DNA of 64,000 bases from Arthrobacter sp. ov118 (GCF_900116495.1 NZ_FPAY01000003.1:62001-126000), one strand, 5' to 3'. Positions 34,545-43,619 are shown, numbered from the stretch's first letter. The notes: generated from the sequence alone by a model not told the origin. Made by a program: numbers and translations.

Positions 34545-34922
34545 TCAGCCGTTGGGCCGGTTCGGGATGTACTGCACGGCCCATTTGTTGCCGTCGGGGT
34601 CGGCGAAGTAGACGAAGTGCCCCCAGTCCTGGACGTCGACGTCGCTGACCTCCACGCCGTTGTCCTTGAGCTGGCGGTGCGCGGCCTGGATGTCGCTGAC
34701 CACGAGCTGCAGGCTCGGTGCCGTGCCGGGCGGGGCGTCGTTGAGGCCCTCACCAATGGCGATCGAGCAGCCGGAGCCCGGCGGTGTCAGCTGGACGAAC
34801 CGGAGCCCCTCGGTGGGGCGCTCGTCGTAGTCGGCGTTGAAGCCCACCTTGTTGACATAGAAATCCTTCGCCCGGTCCACATCGGACACGGGGACAAACA
34901 CGAGTTCAAGTTTCCAGTCCAT
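34545..34922 (-). CDS. VOC-family (glyoxalase/bleomycin-resistance fold) protein
   Basis: 125 residues, one VOC domain: LVFVPVSDVDRAKDFYVNKV at the start and WGHFVYFADPDGNKWAVQ near the end with the usual metal-ligand Glu region replaced in part. Function of this group ranges from lyases to antibiotic binding; not deducible here. Confidence 0.85.
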   Translation of the reverse strand: MDWKLELVFVPVSDVDRAKDFYVNKVGFNADYDERPTEGLRFVQLTPPGSGCSIAIGEGLNDAPPGTAPSLQLVVSDIQAAHRQLKDNGVEVSDVDVQDWGHFVYFADPDGNKWAVQYIPNRPNG

Positions 34923-35015
34923 GGCGCACAGGCTAGCGCGGGCCGCGCCAATGCGGAAGGGCGCGGCGGAAGGGATCGCCGGCCCAGAGAAAAGATCCCC
35001 GGCGGAGCTCCGCCC

Positions 35016-35651
35016 CTAGCCGGCGATGCCGTACAGCCGGTCTCCGGCGTCGCCCAGGCCGGGCACGATGTAGGACTTCTCGTTGAGTTTCTCATCGATC
35101 GAGGCCAGCACGATCGTCACGTTGGCGCCGGACAGCTCCTCCTCCAGCTTGGCCAGGCCCTCTGGGGCCGCCAGGAGGCAAATGCACGTGACGTCGGAGG
35201 CCCCGCGCTTGAAGAGGAACTTGATGGCCTCGCGCAGGGTTCCGCCCGTGGCCAGCATCGGGTCGAGGACGAAGATCTGGCGGTCCGTGAGGTCCTCGGG
35301 GAGCCGTTCGGCGTAAGTGATGATGTCCAGGGTCTCTTCGTCGCGGGCCATGCCCAGGAAGCCGACCTCCGCGGTGGGGACCAGCTTGGTCATGCCTTCG
35401 AGCATGCCGAGCCCGGCGCGGAGAATCGGAACCACCAGCGGGGTGGGCTTGGTGAAGGCCGTGCCGACGGTGGTGCTGACGGGCGTCTCGATGGTCACGG
35501 GCTCGGTGCGGACCTCACGCGTGGCCTCGTAGGCGAGAAGCGTGACAAGTTCCTCGGTGAGCTGGCGGAACACCGGGGACGGTGTGTTCTTGTCCCGCAG
35601 AACGGTGAGTTTATGGGCGACCAGGGGGTGGTCCACAACGAGAGTGCGCAT
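35016..35651 (-). CDS. upp: uracil phosphoribosyltransferase
   Basis: 211 residues, normal. Converts uracil and PRPP to UMP in pyrimidine salvage. Seen: VVPILRAGLGMLEGM, DEETLDIITYAERLP, and PRPP loop FVLDPMLATGGT, C-terminal VPGLGDAGDRLYG. ATG 35651. Confidence 0.96.
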   Translation of the reverse strand: MRTLVVDHPLVAHKLTVLRDKNTPSPVFRQLTEELVTLLAYEATREVRTEPVTIETPVSTTVGTAFTKPTPLVVPILRAGLGMLEGMTKLVPTAEVGFLGMARDEETLDIITYAERLPEDLTDRQIFVLDPMLATGGTLREAIKFLFKRGASDVTCICLLAAPEGLAKLEEELSGANVTIVLASIDEKLNEKSYIVPGLGDAGDRLYGIAG

Positions 35652-35663
35652 GGGTCAAAACTA

Positions 35664-36524
35664 TCACCCGGGCGCCGAGGACCGTCCCGCAGGTCCCGGC
35701 GTATCGGCGTCGTTCGTACCTGCCGTCGTTCCGCCGCCGTCGGCCGTCGTTGTGCCGTTGGCGCCCGCACCCAGGTGGGCGGGGTGTTCGAAGGTCGGCG
35801 CGGGGCCGGCGTGCTCCCGGTGCCGCAGCACATGGAAGAGATGGTGGGCAAGGATCACAATTCCAACCCAGCCCAGTCCCAGCGCCCATCCCACCATCAC
35901 GTCGGTCATCCAGTGGTGGCCCAGGAAGACCCGGCTCATGCCCATCGCGGCGATGAACAGCACCCCCGCCGTGATGAGGACCACCCGGGCGAGCGCGCGC
36001 TTGATCTGCAGACAGGCCAGGTAGACCACCAGCGCGATCACCACTGTGGTGTTCAGGGTGTGGCCGCTCGGGAACGACGGGGAGCTCTCGTAGGGCGGCA
36101 CGGCGTCGGCGTGGTCGGGGCGGGTACGGCCAATGAGTTTCTTGCCTAGGCTCGTGGCGGTGATGGAGACGGCGGCAGCACCGCCGATCAGGATCAGCGG
36201 CCGCCAGGTGCGGGAGGTGTAGATCAGCAATGCCGTCAGGATGCTGGCCAGGATGGGCATCCCGATTCCGCCGCCGATGTTGGTGAACCCGGTGACAAAG
36301 GCGTCCAGCCCCGGGCTGCGGATCTGTTCCATGAAAGCCAGGGTGGGTTTATCCAGGTTCGCGAAGCCGGCGTCGTCCACCACGTTGTCGTAGAGCTCGG
36401 CGACGAAAAGCGCCAGGAATATCACCAGAATGCCGCCAATGAGCATCGTGATCCACAGCGCGGCGTAGGGCACCACCCACTTGCCCCAGTGTTTCGTCAG
36501 CCAGTTCTCGGCTCCGGTAGTCAC
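35664..36524 (-). CDS. PAP2-family membrane phosphatase
   Basis: 286 residues from GTG 36524 (GGGAGG 5 nt upstream). Membrane segments flank the phosphatase signature: KKLIGRTRPDHADA (motif 1), SFPSGHTLNTTV (motif 2) and SRVFLGHHWMTDVM (motif 3). Works on lipid phosphates such as undecaprenyl diphosphate or phosphatidic acid outside the membrane. The C-terminal 45 residues are Gly/Thr/Ala-rich and disordered. Divergent from tadA. Confidence 0.9.
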   Translation of the reverse strand: MTTGAENWLTKHWGKWVVPYAALWITMLIGGILVIFLALFVAELYDNVVDDAGFANLDKPTLAFMEQIRSPGLDAFVTGFTNIGGGIGMPILASILTALLIYTSRTWRPLILIGGAAAVSITATSLGKKLIGRTRPDHADAVPPYESSPSFPSGHTLNTTVVIALVVYLACLQIKRALARVVLITAGVLFIAAMGMSRVFLGHHWMTDVMVGWALGLGWVGIVILAHHLFHVLRHREHAGPAPTFEHPAHLGAGANGTTTADGGGTTAGTNDADTPGPAGRSSAPG

Positions 36525-36598
36525 GGCCGCCTCCCGAATGCTTGGGGCTGCCCAGTTGCGCTGCACAGCACGCTTATGGTTGAACCTATCATTGAGCC

Positions 36599-37099
36599 AT
36601 GACGTCCCCGGAGCCCCGCCATGCCGACTGGATGGGACTTGCCCTGGCCGAGGCACGCCGGGCCCTGACCACGGCGGACGTGCCGATCGGCGCCGTCGTG
36701 ATCGGACCGGACGGTTCGGTTCTGGGTTCCGGACGCAATGAACGCGAGGCACTTGGGGACCCGACGGCCCATGCCGAGATCGTCGCCATCCGGGAGGCCG
36801 CCGCCCGGCTGCGGGCGCGGCGGGCAGCGGAGGGCAGGCGCGACGACGGCTGGCGGCTGGAGGACTGCACCCTGGCGGTCACGTTGGAGCCCTGCGCGAT
36901 GTGCGCCGGTGCGGTGGTCCTGGCCAGGATCCCACGGGTGGTGTTCGGTGCGTGGGATGAAAAGGCCGGCGCGGCGGGCTCCGTGTTCGACATCCTCCGC
37001 GAGCGCCGGCTCAACCACTGGGTGGAAGTGTACGGGGGCGTCCGGGAGCAGGAGTGTGCCGCGCTGCTGCGGGACTTTTTTGCCGGACACCGCGCCTGA
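36599..37099 (+). CDS. tadA: tRNA-specific adenosine deaminase
   Basis: 166 residues. Zinc site and catalytic Glu: THAHAE-type PTAHAEIVAI and PCAMCAGAVV. Deaminates A34 to inosine in tRNA-Arg(ACG), which is encoded at 13352. Nucleoside/cytosine deaminase function is less likely because the TadA-type GAxxxxxGAAGS region (GAWDEKAGAAGSVFDIL) is present. Confidence 0.93.
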   Translation: MTSPEPRHADWMGLALAEARRALTTADVPIGAVVIGPDGSVLGSGRNEREALGDPTAHAEIVAIREAAARLRARRAAEGRRDDGWRLEDCTLAVTLEPCAMCAGAVVLARIPRVVFGAWDEKAGAAGSVFDILRERRLNHWVEVYGGVREQECAALLRDFFAGHRA

Positions 37100-37109
37100 T
37101 CCGTTCCGG

Positions 37110-38408
37110 CTAGCTGGCCGTACCGCCGCGGGCAAACGACGCCGCGGAGACGGCTGCGGAGGCCGCCAGCGCATCGATCCGCTTCTGCCGGCTGGCCGGT
37201 GAGTCCAGGCTGAAGGCCCGGAAATCGCCGAGGTCCTCGCGGATCCAGGCTTCCACCTCGGCAATCCGCGCCGTGACGGCGGGCGTGGGGCCATGGAACA
37301 GCCAGGTCACGATCCGCTCCTTGGCCGGTTCGTACTGCCAGAGTCCGATGATCCTGCCGCGGTCCAGGATGGGGTGGTCCGGGAGGTCCGCCTGCAGCGC
37401 GAGCGATTCCAGCGCCGGTTTGTGCTGGTCCTCCTCCGCGAGCAGGTCCGCCGCGTTGCGGCGCAGCAGGAACAGTGAGTCGGTTCCCGCGAGCAGCTGG
37501 ATTTGTTCGGCATCGGGTTCTTCGAAGGCGGCGAGGCGCTCGACGTCGTCGGGCAGTATCCACAGCGCGTCACCCCCCTCTGAAGTCAGCGCGGTGGGCA
37601 CCTCGACGGCGCCGACGGCGGCGAGCGCTGCCTTACTTTGCGCCACGGTGAAGGCCGTGAACCACTGCGACTGCTTGAGGGTGGCTCCCCCGGTCCAGCC
37701 CAGGTAGCGGCGGATCAGCTCAGTGCGGGCGGCGTCGTCGTCGAGGGTGCTCGGAGGCAGGTCCCAGAGCGCGTAGGCGTAGCGCTGCTGGTCCAGGCGC
37801 CCGTTGGCCGGGACGCGGCGGATCCTGCCCTGCGACTGGAGGATCCCCAGCGCGGTGGGCAGCGTGGTGGTGGCGCCCTTCTTCTTGCCTTCTTCGCCGA
37901 GATTCCGCACGGACTCACCCAGCTCCTCCTTGAGCTGCCGGGGATCCATCGGCCCCTCCGCCTCCGCGAGCGTGTTCACCACCTGCTCCTCCAGCAGCGT
38001 GATTTCACCGCGGTCCACGCCGAGCCTGCCCAGCACGCGCACGGCTTCGGCTGCGTCCTTGCCGAGCCTGAGGGCCCAGGCGAAGTCGTCCCGGCCCAGG
38101 ACGTAGGTGCAGCCGCGGGCGGCGGGAAGTTCGAGGATCCGGTGCGCGAGCACGTCTGCGTCCACCTGTTCGCGGCGGATTCCGGCACGGGCGAAGAGCG
38201 TGATGTAGGGATTGGCGCCGCCCACGGACCGGGCCCAGCCTGCCCGGGCGAGAACCTGCTCCGCCGTGCAGCCGGCCAGCGAGCCGTCCAGGCCCTGCCG
38301 GTGCCAGGCCCACGCCCGGAGACGCTCCCGGGTCAGACTCCGCGGTCCCGGCATGGTGGCGGGCCCGTCTGGCGATGCCGACGTCGTCGTTGCAGGCTCG
38401 GTGCTCAT
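37110..38408 (-). CDS. AlkZ/YcaQ-like winged-helix DNA glycosylase family protein
   Basis: 432 residues from ATG 38408. Homologous to the HTH_42 family that includes the crosslink glycosylase AlkZ: LTRERLRAWAWHRQGLDG, then ANPYITLFAR, CTYVLGRDDFAWALR and C-terminal ILDRGRIIGLWQYEPAKERI. The AlkZ QxQ catalytic motif is not evident, so enzyme activity is uncertain. Likely DNA repair. Faces tadA tail to tail. Confidence 0.75.
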   Translation of the reverse strand: MSTEPATTTSASPDGPATMPGPRSLTRERLRAWAWHRQGLDGSLAGCTAEQVLARAGWARSVGGANPYITLFARAGIRREQVDADVLAHRILELPAARGCTYVLGRDDFAWALRLGKDAAEAVRVLGRLGVDRGEITLLEEQVVNTLAEAEGPMDPRQLKEELGESVRNLGEEGKKKGATTTLPTALGILQSQGRIRRVPANGRLDQQRYAYALWDLPPSTLDDDAARTELIRRYLGWTGGATLKQSQWFTAFTVAQSKAALAAVGAVEVPTALTSEGGDALWILPDDVERLAAFEEPDAEQIQLLAGTDSLFLLRRNAADLLAEEDQHKPALESLALQADLPDHPILDRGRIIGLWQYEPAKERIVTWLFHGPTPAVTARIAEVEAWIREDLGDFRAFSLDSPASRQKRIDALAASAAVSAASFARGGTAS

Positions 38409-38532
38409 GGGCTCATTCTCCAACAGCTTCTCCGCCAGCGGTATGCCATTACGGGATGGTTAGGATGGCAAGGACTCCTGGAGTGACATGCTCCTCTGGC
38501 GCGGTCGGAGGAATCAGGCTAGTTTGACGCAC

Positions 38533-39042
38533 ATGGGCCAGAGAGCCTCGCCCGCACGCGCCTGGATCGGGACGATCGTCTTCCTCCTCCTCGCGCCCGG
38601 CGTCGTCGCGGTCTTCATCCCGTGGCTCGTCTCCGGCTGGCGGTGGTACGACTGGGCCGGTGCGGCCTGGGCCGTGGAGCCGGTCGCCTGGATCGCGATC
38701 GCTATCGGGGTGGCTTTCCTCCTGCACGCCTTCGCGCTGTTCGCCCTGCACCGCGGAACGCCCGCTCCGGTCGCTCCCACCGAGGCGCTAGTGGTGACGG
38801 GGGTCTACAGATTCGTGCGCAATCCGATGTACCTCGCGGTGCTCACGATCATCCTCGGCCAGGCGCTGCTGTTCGGCAGCTGGGGGCTTGTGCTCTACGC
38901 CGGGATCGTCCTCGCCGCCGTCGTCGCCTTCGTGAAGGGCTACGAGGAACCGATCCTCACCAGCACCTACGGCGCGCAGTACCTCGACTACCGGCGCAAC
39001 GTCCCGGGGTGGTGGCCGCGGCTCACGCCGTGGCGGGCGTGA
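38533..39042 (+). CDS. isoprenylcysteine carboxylmethyltransferase-like membrane protein
   Basis: 169 residues, four or five membrane segments, ICMT/phospholipid methyltransferase fold: TGVYRFVRNPMYLAVLTIIL, then YEEPILTSTYGAQYLDYRR and VPGWWPR. Uses S-adenosylmethionine; substrate unknown. Start ATG 38533 (longer frame opens at 38488). Confidence 0.85.
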   Translation: MGQRASPARAWIGTIVFLLLAPGVVAVFIPWLVSGWRWYDWAGAAWAVEPVAWIAIAIGVAFLLHAFALFALHRGTPAPVAPTEALVVTGVYRFVRNPMYLAVLTIILGQALLFGSWGLVLYAGIVLAAVVAFVKGYEEPILTSTYGAQYLDYRRNVPGWWPRLTPWRA

Positions 39043-39197
39043 CGGGCCCGACCTCCCCGGATGCCCGAAATTTCCACAGCACCCTTTCTGATTTCATTGT
39101 CCGGGGCTAGGGTCAAAGGGTCATCGACGGCACCCCGGCCAACGTGATGAAAACCGGGACGGGCGATGACGGCCGACGCAACGGAAGGGGTGACTGC

Positions 39198-39373
39198 ATG
39201 CGTGCCTTGGTATTGAATTGCACTCTGAAGGCGTCCCCTGCCCCCTCCAACACCGTGCCGGCCGCCGTTCCAGGTTTCACGAATGGTCCGAGTCCACAGG
39301 CAAGACAATGGCCGCCAATCCTTTCGCGGCCGCAACAGCCCTGCGGGCCCACCCGCTGCCCCCGGCCGGGTAA
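39198..39373 (+). pseudogene. flavodoxin/NADPH-dependent FMN reductase remnant with internal deletion
   Basis: ATG 39198 begins MRALVLNCTLKASPAPSNT, the standard start of flavodoxin-fold reductases. About 40 bp later another frame gives WSESTGKTMAAN then FAAATALRAHPLPPAG and TAA 39373, the standard C-terminus. The middle 130 or so residues are missing and the two ends are in different frames. So a single deletion removed most of the gene. Confidence 0.65.
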
Positions 39374-39427
39374 TTGCAGTTCGGAATGTCAACGCAACAC
39401 GTTTACGAATCAGAAAGGGTGATTACC

Positions 39428-39643
39428 GTGGCTGAACGCGGAAACACCAAGCACGGATCGCAGCTGGATGATCAAATGCAGCATGAAACCGAAGGGATGG
39501 TCCGGGGCAACCAGCCTGCCCACGTCGAAGAAGGGCGGGAGACTGAGCCGTTTCCTGACGAGACCGATTCAGCAGAAGTCCGTGAGGCACTGAAACCGAC
39601 CACCCCGGCAGACGGCGAAGGCGAAGGGGCCTCCGGTGAGTGA
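39428..39643 (+). CDS. small acidic protein coupled to the Rv2629-like gene
   Basis: 71 residues from GTG 39428 (AGAAAGG upstream). Hydrophilic and acidic (MQHETEGMVRGNQPAHVEEG, ADGEGEGASGE), probably disordered. Its stop overlaps the next gene's GTG start by 8 nt, so both are made together. Unknown function. Confidence 0.7.
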   Translation: MAERGNTKHGSQLDDQMQHETEGMVRGNQPAHVEEGRETEPFPDETDSAEVREALKPTTPADGEGEGASGE

Positions 39644-40775
39644 GCTGCTGACCAAGTACGCGGATCTTTACCGCCAACGCGGCCCCTGGTGCCTGGCATA
39701 CGTCGACGCGAGCACGGGCACTGTTGACAGTCTGGAAGCCTCGGAGGTCCAGCCAGACAATGTGCGCAACGCCTTGACCGCACAGGAGGCGTCCGAACCG
39801 GACCTGGATGCCATGGCAGAAGCCATACAACCTGCCACGGGCCAGCCGTCACCTGTCAGCCGCTTTGTTCTTGTCAGGGACGGCGCGACCGTCATTAATG
39901 AACTGCTGCCCGGCCCTCTCGTCGGGGGCGAACGAATCACCAGGGACGCCATTCCTGATCTGCTGCCGCTCATGAACCATCAGCCGGACGCGTTCCCTTA
40001 TGTAGTAGCTGAAGTCAGCCGCGACGAAGGCGAGATCCGGTTGCACCGCGCCGGCAAGCAGGAAACGGACGAAAGCCAGTACGTCCACGGGTCGGACGAA
40101 ACCCTCAAGAAAGTCCCCAGCGGTGGATGGTCACAGGGCCGGTATCAGCATCACACTGAAGAGATCTGGCGGCGTAACGCCGATCAGGTCGTCGAAGTGA
40201 TCGACAAGGTGGTCAGGGAAAACCGTGCCCGGCTGCTGGTTCTGGCCGGCGACATTCGTGCGCGCCAGCTGGTGGCGGATCAGCTGTCGGAGGCCAGCAA
40301 GGCAATCTTGAGGACCGTCGACTCCCACACGCTGGCTGCAGGTTCCGATCGGGAAAAGTTTGACGATGAAATAGATTCCCTGGTGGCCCAACAGTGGGCA
40401 GCGGATCAGCAGCAGCTCATGGACCGTTTCGCGGAACAAGAAGGGCAACCCAATCCGCAGTCGGCAACAGGCATCGGTCCCGTCGTGCAAGCCCTTCAGC
40501 AAGCACAGGTGGACGTGCTGATTTTTGATGATCAAGCACTTTCAGAACATGCTCTGCTCGCGTTGGGCGCCGAGCCATGGATAGCCAACTCCGAGGAACA
40601 AGCCTTAGGAGCCGAAATCCTGGGCAAAGTTCCAGCACCGCCGGCCCTGCTACGCGCGGCGGCGCTTACCGACGCTCGCGTCCAACTGATTCCTGCGCCG
40701 GCACTTCCCAACGGGGTGACCATTGCAGCGCTGCTCCGTTGGCCCGTCGGACCCGAGGCACCTGCAGAAACATAA
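39636..40775 (+). CDS. Rv2629-like bacterial eRF1-type (baeRF/Vms1-related) protein
   Basis: 379 residues resembling Mycobacterium Rv2629: GGWSQGRYQHHTEEIWRRNA in place of the release-factor tip, then RLLVLAGDIRARQLVADQL, and LIFDDQALSEHALLALGAEP. This group has the fold of eukaryotic release factor 1 and related peptidyl-tRNA hydrolases Vms1/ANKZF1; in mycobacteria Rv2629 belongs to the DosR dormancy regulon. Probably ribosome-associated in stress. Coupled to the small acidic gene upstream. Confidence 0.85.
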   Translation: MSELLTKYADLYRQRGPWCLAYVDASTGTVDSLEASEVQPDNVRNALTAQEASEPDLDAMAEAIQPATGQPSPVSRFVLVRDGATVINELLPGPLVGGERITRDAIPDLLPLMNHQPDAFPYVVAEVSRDEGEIRLHRAGKQETDESQYVHGSDETLKKVPSGGWSQGRYQHHTEEIWRRNADQVVEVIDKVVRENRARLLVLAGDIRARQLVADQLSEASKAILRTVDSHTLAAGSDREKFDDEIDSLVAQQWAADQQQLMDRFAEQEGQPNPQSATGIGPVVQALQQAQVDVLIFDDQALSEHALLALGAEPWIANSEEQALGAEILGKVPAPPALLRAAALTDARVQLIPAPALPNGVTIAALLRWPVGPEAPAET

Positions 40776-40884
40776 ACCGCTACCAACCAATCCAGTCGGG
40801 GCAGCGCAAGTCCAGGTATGGCCGGCGTGGTCTCGATGGGGTCGCAGCAGACCGTAGCCCGCGTTTCCTCGTGCCGCTCAATGG

Positions 40885-40902
40885 CACCCCGGTCACGGGG
40901 TG
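40885..40902. terminator. hairpin between convergent genes
   Basis: CACCCCG-GTCA-CGGGGTG between the Rv2629-like gene (plus) and the glycosyltransferase (minus). Short 7-bp stem; could serve both directions. Confidence 0.4.
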
Positions 40903-40933
40903 AGGACGTGCGGAAGAGAACGCCGCAGCCTCG

Positions 40934-42031
40934 TCAGCCGGCCGAGCCAGCCTGTGACGGTCGCGGCGACCACCCCGTTGGCCGCCCGTGCGCACCCACG
41001 ATCTCCAGCACGGTCCGGGCCGTGGCGTCCCAGCCGGGCAGCCGGCCCCGCCCAGCCCGGGCCGCGTCCCGCCAGCGTGCCCGCAGCGCGGCGTCGGTCA
41101 GCCATTGGCGCAGCAGGTCCGCGAGCGGGGCCGGGTCCGTTCCGAGGCCGACGGCGCGGCCGGGCAGCGGTGTTCCGCCGCCGGCCGCGAGCGCCTCCAC
41201 GGCGCCCGTGCCGTCGCGGACCACCACCGGAATGCCCCGGGCCAGGGATTCGATGACCACCAGGCCGTATGCTTCGGCCCGGGAAATCAGCAGGCTGAGA
41301 TCGGCTGCGCTCCATTCGGCCTCGAGCGCTCCGCCCCGGAGCTCGCCGGGGATACTGACCTTGCGCACCAGGCCCAAACGTTGCACGGAGTCCCGGAGCC
41401 ATGCGGCGTAGTCGGGGTCGGCGGTGTCCGAGCCGATGAGGGACGCCGTCCACGGCAGTTCCGTGAGTTGGGCGAGCGCGTCAAGCAGGAGCGCCTGGTC
41501 CTTGTTCGGCAACAGCGCAGCCACGGCGATGAAGTGCGGGACGCCGGAGCCGGTGGCCAGGCTGCCGGCCGCCAGCGGGGCGGATGCAGTGCCGGGAAGG
41601 GCCACCCCGATATTGTCCAGGCCGTGCCGGGCAGCGATCCGCGCCGCGGCCGAACCGCTGGTGCAGATGACGCCGGCGGCCGCGGCCATGGCACGGCCCT
41701 CCCGTTCAAGGTCCGGCAGGGGCATGTGCAGCAGGATCCAGGCCGGGTGCCCGGCGGCCGCCGCCGCTTCCATCTCCTCGGGCGCGCCGGAGGCAATGAG
41801 GCTGTCCACCAGGGTCACAGACCCCCGGGGCGCCGAAAGCAGCAGTCCCGAAAGCCGGCGCCGGTCCTCCGCGCTGCCGCCGGGCCAGCCGCCGTCGAGC
41901 GGGCATGTTTCCACTTCGGCGCCGAGGTCGGCAAGCCCGCGCGCCAGGGCGGCGTTGTACACATTCCCGCCGGAATTGTGCCGGATGTTGCCGGGCACGA
42001 CGAGCCGGAGGCGGAGGCTGGCCGGCACCAT
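40934..42031 (-). CDS. GT4-family glycosyltransferase
   Basis: 365 residues from ATG 42031. GT-B fold of family 4: N-terminal VVPGNIRHNSGGNVYNAAL, and C-terminal nucleotide-sugar motif SRAEAYGLVVIESLARGIPV with the EAYG..E pattern. Third gene of the dehydrogenase/PTPS-like/GT operon (8 nt after the PTPS-like stop). Likely transfers sugar to a small molecule made by the other two. Confidence 0.87.
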   Translation of the reverse strand: MVPASLRLRLVVPGNIRHNSGGNVYNAALARGLADLGAEVETCPLDGGWPGGSAEDRRRLSGLLLSAPRGSVTLVDSLIASGAPEEMEAAAAAGHPAWILLHMPLPDLEREGRAMAAAAGVICTSGSAAARIAARHGLDNIGVALPGTASAPLAAGSLATGSGVPHFIAVAALLPNKDQALLLDALAQLTELPWTASLIGSDTADPDYAAWLRDSVQRLGLVRKVSIPGELRGGALEAEWSAADLSLLISRAEAYGLVVIESLARGIPVVVRDGTGAVEALAAGGGTPLPGRAVGLGTDPAPLADLLRQWLTDAALRARWRDAARAGRGRLPGWDATARTVLEIVGAHGRPTGWSPRPSQAGSAG

Positions 42032-42038
42032 CTGCGGC

Positions 42039-42437
42039 CTAGCTGGCGTCGAAGTTGAGCGAGTAGGCCGCCCAGGCGTCGGGGGTCTCGCGCAGGGTGA
42101 CATCCAGCCCGGCCAGGGCCCGCCCGTCCCCGCCCACGCGGACCTGCGCCGCCACCGCGTCGGCGATGTATTGCGCGAGGGCCTCCGTGGTGCTCAGCTT
42201 GCCGGAAAAGTCGGGGTGTTCGTCGAGGTTCTTATAGTTCAGCCCGTCGAGGACCCCGTCCAGCACGTCCCCCGCCGCGCCGATGTCCAGCACGATCGAG
42301 TCGTCGTTGAGCTCACGACGGCGGAATGTCACCTCCGTGACGAAGGTGGCCCCGTGCAGGCCCTGGGCGGGGCCAAAGGCCTCCCGCGGGAGGCTGTGGG
42401 CGATCATGAAGTTACGGCGGACGGTCAGACTGAACAC
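42039..42437 (-). CDS. 6-pyruvoyl-tetrahydropterin synthase-like protein, active site altered
   Basis: 132 residues with the T-fold PTPS/QueD pattern: FMIAHSLP, LHGATFVTEVTF, VLDIGAAGDVLDGVLDGLNY, STTEALAQYIADAV and C-terminal LRETPDAWAAYS. In authentic enzymes Zn is held by His, and HxH, with a catalytic Cys four residues before; here His14 and His28 remain but the second His of the HGH is Ala30 and the Cys position is Ala24. Classic PTPS chemistry is therefore doubtful. Coupled to a BchC-like dehydrogenase and a GT4 enzyme. Confidence 0.8.
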   Translation of the reverse strand: MFSLTVRRNFMIAHSLPREAFGPAQGLHGATFVTEVTFRRRELNDDSIVLDIGAAGDVLDGVLDGLNYKNLDEHPDFSGKLSTTEALAQYIADAVAAQVRVGGDGRALAGLDVTLRETPDAWAAYSLNFDAS

Positions 42438-42440
42438 GGA

Positions 42441-43490
42441 TTACCTCGTGGCTTCGGTTGGCTGGACGGTGGATGAGATTTCGGTGGACTGGGTTCCGCT
42501 GGGCGGGTACTCAATGACGTGACACAGGGCGTCGAGAGTCCCGTCGGAGAGCCGCTGGACGACGCCGGGGAGTTCCGCGAACGCGGAGGAACCGGTGAGG
42601 AAGGCGTCGAACACCGGATCCCGGAGCAGGGAGACGGCGAGCGCGAGACGGTCGGCGTTCGTGCGGCGGTGCCGCCGGGCCCGGGCCACCAGCCCGACCT
42701 GGCTGGCGCGGATCGACAGCCGGCGGGCGTGGAAGTCCTCGCCCAGCGGCAGGGTGACCGAGCGGTCGGCGTACCAGGACATCTCGATGATGTCCCCTTC
42801 GTCCCCCACCAGCTGCAGGGCCCGTTCGAGGCCTGCCTGCGAGGCGGAGCAGTGGATCACGATGTCACAGTCCGGCAGGGCGTCGTCGGGGTGGCAGAAG
42901 TCGACGCCGAGGGCCTCCGCGAACGCGCGCTTTGCCGGGTTGACGTCGATCAGCTGCAGGCGCTCCAGCGGAAAACCCGCCAGGAGCTTGGCCACCATGC
43001 CGCCGACGAGGCCGGCGCCGATCACCGCGACCCGGTCACCCAGCCGGGGACCGGCTTCCCACAGTCCATTGACGGCGGTTTCCACGGTGCCGGTGAGCAC
43101 GGCGCGGCGGGCGGGAACGCCGTCGGGGATCACGGTAAGTGATTCGACCGGGACGACGAAGCGGTCCTGGTGCGGGTAGAGGCAGAAGACGGTCTTGCCC
43201 GTCCAGTCGTCCGGGCCGGCTTCGACCACGCCCACGGTGAGGTACCCGAACTTCACCGGGTAGGGGAAGTCCCCCTCTTGGTTGGGGGCGGCCATCGCCG
43301 CGGCGACGCAGGCCGGAACGCTGGCCTGGTGGACGACGAGCTCGGTGCCCTTGCTGATGCCGGAATACAGGGTCCGGACCAGCGCCTCGCCGGGTCCGGG
43401 AGCGGGGAGGTCCTCGCTCCGGAGTTCGCCCTGTTCCGGGCCGACGGTCCAATAGGCGGTGGCGCTGGCATGCTGTTCAGAAATAGTCAT
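42441..43490 (-). CDS. zinc-less MDR-family dehydrogenase (BchC-like)
   Basis: 349 residues from ATG 43490. Medium-chain dehydrogenase/reductase fold: catalytic N-domain with LYSGISKGTELVV, nucleotide motif VAVIGAGLVGGMVA. The usual zinc ligands (Cys and GHE) are absent; the SGISKGTE sequence resembles bacteriochlorophyllide dehydrogenase BchC-type members. So it is an NAD(P)-dependent reductase that probably works without zinc. First gene of a three-gene operon. Confidence 0.82.
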   Translation of the reverse strand: MTISEQHASATAYWTVGPEQGELRSEDLPAPGPGEALVRTLYSGISKGTELVVHQASVPACVAAAMAAPNQEGDFPYPVKFGYLTVGVVEAGPDDWTGKTVFCLYPHQDRFVVPVESLTVIPDGVPARRAVLTGTVETAVNGLWEAGPRLGDRVAVIGAGLVGGMVAKLLAGFPLERLQLIDVNPAKRAFAEALGVDFCHPDDALPDCDIVIHCSASQAGLERALQLVGDEGDIIEMSWYADRSVTLPLGEDFHARRLSIRASQVGLVARARRHRRTNADRLALAVSLLRDPVFDAFLTGSSAFAELPGVVQRLSDGTLDALCHVIEYPPSGTQSTEISSTVQPTEATR

Positions 43491-43619
43491 TGTGCTTACG
43501 AATCTAGTGCCCTGCCGGGATGGGTGGAAAGACCGCCGCGCCCGGATATGGGCGATGTCGGAGCGCCGCTGGGGCTCGTTTTGTGGATGAGTGCCCGCCT
43601 CCGGTACCCTAGTCAGGTT

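Noticed and set aside
39105..39130. DosR-like box before the Rv2629-like operon (AGGGTCAAAGGGTC)
   Set aside because: Not palindromic and too far from the DosR core.
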